This document shows, piece by piece, positions 56,760 through 64,000 of a stretch of DNA of 64,000 nt. Source of the stretch: Maea johnstoni. Lineage: Eukaryota; Annelida; Polychaeta; Spionida; Magelonidae. The DNA lies in NCBI GenBank assembly GCA_963942565.1, contig OZ012690.1, positions 15,209,130 through 15,273,129 of the forward strand, in the 5' to 3' direction. The notes under the pieces were generated by a model that saw only the letters and a program-made list of their open reading frames with translations, ran no database searches and was not told where the DNA came from. The translations under genes were made by a program, and so were the position numbers. The stretch's first letter is position 1, and the number at the start of each line of letters is the position of its first letter.

Positions 56760-57785
56760 TTCTCTCTCAATAGGCTAGACAGTAAATGGGCCAGACCATT
56801 TTTTGAATGGATTAGGTCAAAGCATTAATTGAATACAATTAACAGCAATTACATCTTGCCACTATATTACTATAAAACAGTCATAATTGACATTCCATAG
56901 TATATGTGTATGGGAAATTATATTTCACTGATATCTATTGAAATACCAACACTTAAAACATTTCACCATTTTTCGTTGTTAACAACAAACATTTCTATGA
57001 AAAGTAATGGTATAGGATGACAAGTATCATGTTTTGAAAATAATGATGTGCATACTGAACATCACTGAGCCACAATCGCTATCTTGCTGGAAGATCTGCC
57101 ATAATCAACTAGTGGTTAGGACATCTGGTTCCTAAACATTAATTCAAAGTTTGAATCTACACTGGATCCTAGGTATTGTACCAATGGACCAAATTGCTAT
57201 ACAAATGTGGTGGGCTGCCTATGATGCTTCTGCACAAGAATTACCCCATATGACTATTTGTTAAGAGAAATATATTTCTTCCTGCTAATTTCAGTATAAA
57301 GAGGACACCTATTTCTAATGTGAACATTCGTTTCAAGCATTAAGAGTTTATGGGTATTCAATTTCAGAAAAAAGTGTCCATAGACACCAAAATCCTGCAT
57401 GAATTATCAAGGCGGACAGTAATGGCAGAGGCACATTGCTTTCACACTGGTTTCTGGTTTCTATCTTGTTACACTATGACCTAAGCTGTTGAAAGCAATA
57501 TAAATATAAAATGCCCCCTCTCTCCCTGGAAGTGTTGCTGGGTTTGTTTGTTAAGAATCTACATGACTGATAATAGCTATGATCACATGACAATAAGATA
57601 AGAGACATGAGTACGGTGCCAACATTTAATTCCTGCACTATATGCACGAACAGCCTGGACATAATACATAATCGATTGCTACCCTTTTTTCCGGGGCATG
57701 GATGTGAACATAATTCCCTGACCTCAAAATAGCACATAGCTTTGCTTCACAAGTCAAGTGGGCCATTGATGTGCTAGACTTATTT
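56760..57785. other. 5' flank of M4 copy 2, no gene
   Basis: Matches 42,270-43,945 with gaps: the CT repeat, the family A element and one of the duplicated 207-bp units of unit 1 are absent here. Confidence 0.6.
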
Positions 57786-58746
57786 TTTTGACATCTCACC
57801 AGTAAAGACCAGCGGCATCAAAAGCAAAGCTTCTTATGAAGTAATATCAACTAATCATCTTGATGCGTATGTCCCCAGTCTCTTAGTAGATACTGTTTCT
57901 CTTCTGAGATCTAATCACATGCTGGACCACCCTTAAATGTACCTCAGACTTCCTGGCAAATCCTGGGATATCACAAGGATGATCCAAGGAATTCCTTGGT
58001 ATTCCCAGCTTCTTTTGGTAAGGGACATGATCCTTCCCTCAGCTGTCCACAATGCGCATAATTCTGCACATCTAAGATTTCCAATCCTTGGTTGTGAAAC
58101 ATCTAAGCTACAATGTTGAGACCCACATGAGTGTTTGTCAAGAGTCAGGAAGCCCTGATGAACTCTTAGGTTAATCGGCATGATGCCTTTTATGCTTATT
58201 ATCCTACGTCTTGGATTTTCTAATCTTTGGTAGTGATATATCTAAGCTACAATACTGAGATCCACCAAACCACCTGTCAGGGAGACAAGCCCTGATTAAC
58301 TGCTAGGATTTATCTTCAATTCAAACTTAACAGCCAGGTAGGGAGGAAGGGAGGGGTAAAGCGGGGAGGGGGGTCAATTCATTGAGTGTTCTCCCAATGG
58401 ATAAATGGTTGAATTATGCTAGGTGAAGTTCAGCTAATTGGCACATTTATCCATGGGGAACTGACAGTACTAGAAGTCTAGGGAGCAATGTATACCTTAC
58501 AACAATATTTCAAATTTCCCCAAAATTAAAAAAACAAACACCAAAAAACGGAATACCTGGCAAAAATCAACACTTAGCCCCAAGTCACTGGAACTTTCTC
58601 ACATGCATACACTACTCTCCTTAGATTTATTAGAGTGGTTCTGTTTCATTGACTCCCTATCGGATAAATGATGACAGTCACAGCTTTCCATGTTAAGCCA
58701 TCAAGGTCCTAAATGGCTTAATCTACAGTTACTATGTTAGAATTAC

Positions 58747-58754
58747 TCCAGGTT
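58747..58754 (+). other. Empty target site of the unit 2 LINE
   Basis: GAATTACTCCAGGTTGCTGG reads straight through, with one TCCAGGTT where unit 2 has two around the LINE. Confidence 0.85.
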
Positions 58755-58771
58755 GCTGGGTACATCAAAGG

Positions 58772-59090
58772 TCAACCCATTTATGTTGAATTATTCATTA
58801 AAGAGACAGTTTCATCATCTATTCTTTAGGAGAATCAATTGAAGATGGGCTGTTTTGCATAATCTTATGCTTAACATATTTGCATCCAAAACCCACGTGG
58901 TCAGCCAAAAGCAGCCAGACAACTTTGGCAATTAGAAAATATAATTCAAAAAATTTCAGGAGAAATGATACTCAGAAGACTACCACTAACTCTTATCCAA
59001 ACATTTTGTAAAATCATTCTTTTATTGTAAAAAGAATCATAGATTCAGACTGCAATTTTATATAAAACTCTTTAGTATGAATGGGATAAA
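58772..59090 (+). mobile_element. Family B-related TTAA element, unit 3 copy
   Basis: Counterpart of 34,246-34,543 and 49,607-49,923. Confidence 0.6.
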
Positions 59091-59895
59091 GGAATGCAAC
59101 ATACTAGTTTAATTTATATTTGAGGGATAAAAGATCTACCAACTGGCGCCATCTATGGGTGGTGGGTGGCACTACTCCTTGTCGGTCATCATTGCCTATA
59201 TTGGTTCACCATTGAGTGGAAAGAATTAGGAATCAAATGTTTCAGTGTCCTCAACATTCAAGAGAAATCTCAACTACCCAAGTGAATGAAATAAGTGAAG
59301 AACCCAGAAAAAAACACCCCCAAAGATCAGTTACTGGCAGCTTTCTCAAATTCTTCGAGTCAGATTTGCTTCTAGGCAGTGGTGAGAGAAAGTGAGCAGT
59401 CAATGTAATGCTTTACCCCCACAAAAAATGGAACATTTTGTGCCACACATGTGGCAGAAACTAGGTTGTTCTGTTGTTCTGGTCTATTACCTAGGGTCTA
59501 AGATGTAATCACCAAATTCTAACCATGTAACCTAGGCAGTAGCATTTCATAACTATCACATTCTAACTACATATCATAGTGTACACATGGTTGACCCATA
59601 GTAGGTTGTTGTAATGGTCAAACATGGGTCTGACTATGGATCAACAACTGACCTATGGTCAGCCCCTGGAAATTGAAACATCAACCTCCTACTATGGGTC
59701 TAGTGGGAGACCCATGGCAGACCTGTGATTAAAAGAAATATTTGGAAGGGTATGCCACTCTGCAGTAAGGGCTGCTTTCCAGTTTGGATTTACTGTTGAG
59801 AATGACTTACTTTATGTTGTGTTTGCATTTTTAGGTTTATGAGTGGTCCTCATACTAGAGCAGGGACTTGAATAATTCTATAAGTGTAAACATCT

Positions 59896-60124
59896 CTAAC
59901 CCATCCATGTCTTAGAATTCGTACCCACATGGTCATCTGGCACTATGATACTTTCCAAAATAACGTTGGAATGATTAATCACTTCTCAAATATTTGATGA
60001 AGAGTTGTACGCAGAGTAAGGATGAGCATGTCACCTTAAAATATTTCCCAAAATAAGCTTTTGTTAGAGAGATATCCTCATATTAACCAGGTAGTTGTGG
60101 CTGCTAGAGGCATGAATGGGTTAA
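59896..60124 (-). mobile_element. Family B-like TTAA element, unit 3 copy
   Basis: Counterpart of 35,241-35,461 with a small insertion (ACCAGGTAG) and several substitutions. Confidence 0.65.
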
Positions 60125-60283
60125 AAGTAAGTGCTACACCTGACAATCATTGTGTCTCTTCCCTTGGGGAAGTTCAGAAGAACGTTGGCTTGCCCCTTCC
60201 AATATCTGTTTAGTTAACAGGGGGTGGGCTTATTTGGGGTCTGTGCACGAATCGGAGGAATACTGTAACTTAATTAACATGCA

Positions 60284-60560
60284 ATGGTCAGAAGGATTTT
60301 AGAATGTACCCGCTCTTATTGCATTATTGTAATGGACAGTTCAACATCAGTATGCATTTTTAAATTTCTGTGCTTTTTTGAGTGGTCATTGTTATCGGGA
60401 TGTATACTGTTTTGCATGATTGATTGGTTAGGTCAAAGGGCAATTGACCATAGGTATGAATATGTGACAATAGGTAGCAGCACTTGTCATAGTTGTAATG
60501 CAATAGTCAGTAGTTAAGATGTTTCAGGATAGGTGTCACCAGTGTTTTCTTTGTTTGGAA
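60284..60560. other. Very conserved block downstream of M4 copy 3
   Basis: Unit 3 copy of the block at 35,621; its 77-codon frame (60,284-60,517) has two amino-acid changes, both in the first ten residues. Confidence 0.4.
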
Positions 60561-60619
60561 GCCATGTTTTATCTGTCATGAAACTAGATATTATAGCCCA
60601 CAGATATAAGTGTCATATG

Positions 60620-61271
60620 TACTGTAGAATGGCTAATTTTCCCGTGTGTTTTATTTTCCCGTTCTTTCCCGAATGCTATCAAACGGGAATAAACAACACC
60701 GGGAAAATCATTTCACTTCATGTCTGGAATTAATTAACACGGGAAATTCTAAGCTTAGTTAAATAGACTGGGCCAGCTTTATCTCTGAAGTGTCAGACCT
60801 GCGTTTACTCAGAGTGATAGCGGTCATCCCTTATTGCAATCCACATGAGGCAGGGAACAATCAGAGGTCACTAGATGACTTCTAATCATGCTGTGACTGC
60901 AACTCACCTATACTTAAGAGATTAACTCCCTGGTGATCTATTTCTAGTCACCTCTCTAGACTGGTGAAAGTCCCACCACCGCATGCGCTGCTGCATGGCC
61001 CTGCACATGCTTATATAACACTGGGAACTGTCTCGAGTCTATAAGATGCTTATCTAGACTGGTGATAGTCCCTTTGCAGTGTGCGTTATTGTACTGATGA
61101 GCACTTCAACCCATGGCACATGTTTATATGAGACTGTGGACTACTTAAAACGGGAAAATTAAAAACGGGAAAAAACACATGTTCTCTTTTCGGAAATATC
61201 AGAAACGGGAAAACCCAAAAATGAAAAATTATGGAAAATTGTCACACGGAAAAATTAGCCATTCTACAGTA
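60620..61271. mobile_element. TA-flanked inverted-repeat element, about 648 bp, unit 3 only
   Basis: Body 60,622-61,269 between TA dinucleotides. Terminal inverted repeats CTGTAGAATGGCTAATTTTC and, reversed from the right, CTGTAGAATGGCTAATTTTT. The subterminal regions are full of CGGGAAA words (ACGGGAATAAAC, CACCGGGAAAATC, AAACGGGAAAA) in opposite orientation at the two ends. TA duplication fits a Tc1/mariner-type non-autonomous element. No transposase frame. Units 1 and 2 lack it. Confidence 0.75.
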
Positions 61272-62150
61272 TTGCATATCAGAACAATAGTGATGAATAG
61301 TTCAAGAATAACTGTAGACTTTCTTTAGTGGGTAACTTTGAGTATCTATGGATATATTTGACTTTGTAATTGTATGACAGATAACTTGAATGTTTTCACT
61401 GGTACTGACCTGTTATATTACTTTTGTATACACATGCTATTGTAAAGTATATCCGTAGATGCGTTCAAGTCAGTAGCTCTAATTGCCAATCACAATCATT
61501 ATGGATGATTATAATTAAATAAATACATATCTTAGATGATATGTTATTATCTGACAATATTGTACTTCGATGATGAGGATGATGATTAAGTTGAATACAT
61601 GGTAAAAAGAAATTGTGTTTTTGTTTACTTTATAGGTTGAACCATACTGGTAGCATATCAGTCATACTGGTAACATAGCGCCACACTGGTATTTATTGTC
61701 AACATATAGGTGTCATAAGCGTCATACTGGTGATATACAAACATTTGTGGAACTGTGGGACTGTCAATAAAGGTCATGCATTCGACATAACATAGCTCTA
61801 GTCTTTTCTGCACCGTTATAGAGCTTTCTTTTTACAATTATCAGTAACTTAAAAAGGTCTATCAGGATCTAACATTCAGATATATCAAAAGGGTTGTTAC
61901 ATAAAATATGATTCTTGCATGCTCTGCTGTTTAACATATCTCATTTAAATGAGGTATTTTTTATAAGTTATCTACCAATACACAAATTTACATAATGATA
62001 TGAAATTAGAAAAAGACTTTAATTTATTGTTAACTTATCCTTTTCATTTGCAACTCTTTTTCTTTTCCACTTGGGTCAGATTTAAAATGAACTTAAGACA
62101 TTAATATTGAAGAAACAAAAGTTCAAATAGGAACCAAATAGCTTTTATTT
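61272..62150. other. 3' flank of M4 copy 3, diverged, no gene
   Basis: Aligns in pieces with 35,950-37,000 (ATGACAGATAACTTGAATG; GGTTGAACCATACTGGTAGC; GTCTATCAGGAT) with large gaps where units 1 and 2 carry the hairpin element and the SINE. Confidence 0.55.
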
Positions 62151-62162
62151 ACCTTAATGATC

Positions 62163-62168
62163 TTTAAT
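62163..62168 (-). terminator. Candidate polyadenylation signal, M4 copy 3
   Basis: ATTAAA on the minus strand about 35 bases past the stop, conserved with copies 1 and 2. Confidence 0.5.
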
Positions 62169-62201
62169 ACATTTCACAGACATCCAGTTAATGTGATTTG
62201 A

Positions 62202-64000
62202 TCAAGACACAGGAAGAATTTTGGTGACATATTTGACCTTCACCTCCCAATCCTCGGCATTTTCACCAAACAATTCAATCTCATAATTAGTTGGTTCTAA
62301 TTTACATGATTTCAGCATGGTATGCCCAAAACCATACGTATAAAATACCCCAAATGCCTTTAATTTAGTTTCATTAACAGGGTTGACTTGTACAAAGTAT
62401 CCTGCATCAGGATCCTTGTTAGTAGACTTAGGGCTAACTTCTACTGTCATCATACTGACTGAAACATTCTTGAGGTGCAACCCATAATACACATTGTGTT
62501 GATTAGGAGGCCGTCTTTCTTCATCTTCACCATCCCCTCCACTTTCACCAGAACCAGAGTTCTCAGTCCCATTTTTATTGGATGTTTGATTCAATTCATC
62601 TTGAATGCCTTTACTCCCACCATGAGTGTAGTTCCCTTTTTTGTCTTCATTTTCATCTGGGTAGTCGCCAGAATCATCCTCAGGGTTGTCTTCATCACTA
62701 TCAGGGATTTCCTTTTCTATTTTAAGCAAGGGTGCTCCGGAAGCTGGGCCATCAAAAGTTCCCCTCAGCGTGTGGCTCACACTGGACCCTCCTTTTATCA
62801 GGATATGCCACACTCCAGCTTTTGGACTAGCAGCACTGATGGTGGGATTCTCCCCACTTGCCGTATGGTCATAATCATCAGCAGATGCTACACCACCAAC
62901 CTTAACATATAAATCAGCTTGTCCCGTTACCTGTAACTTCAAGTCCCTGGTGTCATCAGGAACGGACCATACAAAGGATCTCTGGCCCTGAATATCCTCA
63001 ATTCTGGTCCACAGTTTCTGCCAAACATCTGGCGTTTCCTTGCAGGGGATCACACCTACTGCCTGGAAAGCTCTTTCAACATCCCTTGTGCTGAGTCCCA
63101 TATCTCTGGCCGCAACTACAGCACCACAAGCTGCAGCAGCAAAGGTACTATTCTCAGTCCAGTAGAGTTGATTGGCACGTACAAATACACCGAAGGCTTT
63201 TTTGATGGACCATGAGGACGTATTGGAAAGCAGGTAAAAGGCCTTGTTGAAAATTCCGCTTGAGTAGTGAACATCCAACGCTGGATAGAAGCATTCAAGA
63301 TGGTCGACTGATGCATTGTCACGATTTGGATTGTTCAACCAGCGCATTCCTATTTTGTGTTTTATAACATCCCCACCAGTCACCCAGTCCACCTTCCTCC
63401 CAGAAAAAACTTCGACAGCCTCACCAGACATGTCTGAAAATGCCTCATCGATGCCTCCGGACTGTGCCTTATATATGAGATGAGAGTGTTTCTCTGTGAA
63501 TCCATGTGACACCTCATGTCCCACCAAGTCAAGAGAGACCATCGGAAAAGTATTGTTATTACCATCTCCAAAACCAATCCTCTTACCATCCCAGAAGGCG
63601 TTTGCAAAGTCGATACCATAGTGCACAATAACAACAATTTTTTCACCTTTCAAGGGTTCAACCCCATATTGTGTGGTGTACATGGAATAGACTAGTTGAG
63701 CAAAGTAAAGAGCATCGTTTGCAGGAGAGAATGCCCCATTGGCGGCATCCTTGGCACCCTCCTTGCAATCAACAACAAAACTTTCATTTCCTTCCTCTTT
63801 TCCGTGAACATGGACGACCCTGACATTGCCAAAGTCATAAGTGCAGGCATTTTCTCCAGTTTGTGTTGTGTTAAGAGGTCCAAAGTCTTTTCCATAAATG
63901 TATCTGCCTGTTTTAGTGTTTCCACCAAAACCTTTTATTTCTTGCTTTCTGGGTTTAAATCTGGTATCCATACCTTGCCAATGTGTTACGACCTCCCCTG
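62202..64000 (-). CDS. Secreted M4 zinc metalloprotease, copy 3 (5' part beyond window)
   Basis: The open frame continues to the window edge (upstream of MDTRFKPRK it reads GEVVTHWQG as in the other copies), so only residues from about 207 onward are seen; exon 1 and most of the propeptide lie to the right. The catalytic set is present: VGHEVSHGF, DVHYSSG, and GGIDEAFSD, where the usual Asn before the zinc-ligand Glu is Asp. In thermolysin this Asn (165) neighbours ligand Glu166, so zinc-site chemistry or stability may differ. The PPC domain and the linker resemble copy 1. The last 65 residues differ sharply from copies 1 and 2 (KLKAFGVFYTYGFGHTMLKS against DNVFGVFQASGVGYTILKS) and end KILPVS. 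No frameshift or stop is seen, so it is probably active. Confidence 0.88.
   Translation of the reverse strand, partial: GEVVTHWQGMDTRFKPRKQEIKGFGGNTKTGRYIYGKDFGPLNTTQTGENACTYDFGNVRVVHVHGKEEGNESFVVDCKEGAKDAANGAFSPANDALYFAQLVYSMYTTQYGVEPLKGEKIVVIVHYGIDFANAFWDGKRIGFGDGNNNTFPMVSLDLVGHEVSHGFTEKHSHLIYKAQSGGIDEAFSDMSGEAVEVFSGRKVDWVTGGDVIKHKIGMRWLNNPNRDNASVDHLECFYPALDVHYSSGIFNKAFYLLSNTSSWSIKKAFGVFVRANQLYWTENSTFAAAACGAVVAARDMGLSTRDVERAFQAVGVIPCKETPDVWQKLWTRIEDIQGQRSFVWSVPDDTRDLKLQVTGQADLYVKVGGVASADDYDHTASGENPTISAASPKAGVWHILIKGGSSVSHTLRGTFDGPASGAPLLKIEKEIPDSDEDNPEDDSGDYPDENEDKKGNYTHGGSKGIQDELNQTSNKNGTENSGSGESGGDGEDEERRPPNQHNVYYGLHLKNVSVSMMTVEVSPKSTNKDPDAGYFVQVNPVNETKLKAFGVFYTYGFGHTMLKSCKLEPTNYEIELFGENAEDWEVKVKYVTKILPVS

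Larger units (their letters stand above)
45010..57785. repeat. Segmental duplication unit 2 (about 12.8 kb, includes a 3.2-kb LINE)
   Basis: Begins near GAGTTTCACCAGTAAAGACC (45,059). Contains the shared minisatellite (about 45,290-45,900), the LINE, the conserved 3'-flank block, the SINE and M4 gene copy 2. Bases 50,690-52,950 are nearly identical to 35,200-37,790 except for the unit 1 TTAA insertion. Confidence 0.85.
57786..64000. repeat. Segmental duplication unit 3 (runs off the window)
   Basis: Starts at CTCACCAGTAAAGACCAGCG. Contains a shortened minisatellite, the LINE empty site (58,747-58,754), the conserved block and M4 gene copy 3. It lacks the SINE and the hairpin element. Confidence 0.85.

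Noticed and set aside
59140-59170. CTCF site at GGCGCCATCTATGGG
   Set aside because: Mismatches fall at core positions; weaker than the site at 10,951.
37598-64000. Bacterial contamination as the source of the M4 genes
   Set aside because: The genes are spliced, have TATA boxes, carry host TTAA elements in their introns and lie in duplicated host DNA with SINEs and a LINE.

Overview
The window looks like nuclear DNA from an animal, most likely a marine invertebrate (lophotrochozoan or non-vertebrate deuterostome; the sequence alone does not decide). The support is: AT-rich sequence dense in interspersed repeats, spliced genes, tRNA-derived SINEs, a CR1/Jockey-type LINE carrying an N-terminal 2A peptide (a combination known from marine invertebrates), and dozens of short TTAA-flanked piggyBac-type elements. 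It is not bacterial DNA, although its main genes belong to a typically bacterial protease family.

Layout. Bases 1-24,000 hold no recognisable gene. They are a patchwork of minisatellites (units about 100-165 bp), a 467-bp polypurine tract, simple repeats, a tRNA-Thr-like SINE, many TTAA elements, and several more GC-rich, high-complexity islands that could be regulatory, one with a near-consensus CTCF site. At 24,028-24,133 (minus) lies one well-formed internal exon encoding the transmembrane segment of an RNF13/RNF167-type PA-TM-RING ubiquitin ligase; its other exons were not found. Bases 24,700-32,900 carry SINE pieces, more TTAA elements, long (AT)n, and a 1.07-kb foldback element with about 250-bp near-perfect arms.

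From about 32,930 to the right edge there is a head-to-tail segmental duplication of 12-13 kb units, each with one secreted M4 (thermolysin/vibriolysin-like) zinc metalloprotease gene on the minus strand: unit 1 (gene 37,598-42,181), unit 2 (52,762-56,667) and unit 3 (62,202 to beyond 64,000). The two complete genes share one design: TATA box, 40-nt first exon, one intron that cuts the signal peptide, then one long exon encoding an FTP-type propeptide, the M4 catalytic domain (HEVSH, third zinc ligand Glu, catalytic His), a PPC domain, a variable acidic linker and an unassigned C-terminal domain. The intron, the TATA box and the host repeats in and around the genes argue that an originally bacterial type of gene is settled in an animal genome and still expanding. 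Copy 1 is a mosaic: its body resembles copy 3, while its last 80 or so codons and 3' flank match copy 2, which points to gene conversion or unequal crossing-over.

Mobile elements date the array. A 3.2-kb LINE sits only in unit 2, with 8-bp target duplications and an intact empty site in unit 3. A 312-bp TTAA element sits inside a SINE only in unit 1, with the empty TTAA intact in unit 2. A TA-flanked element of about 650 bp is only in unit 3. Other TTAA elements are shared by all units and predate the duplications.
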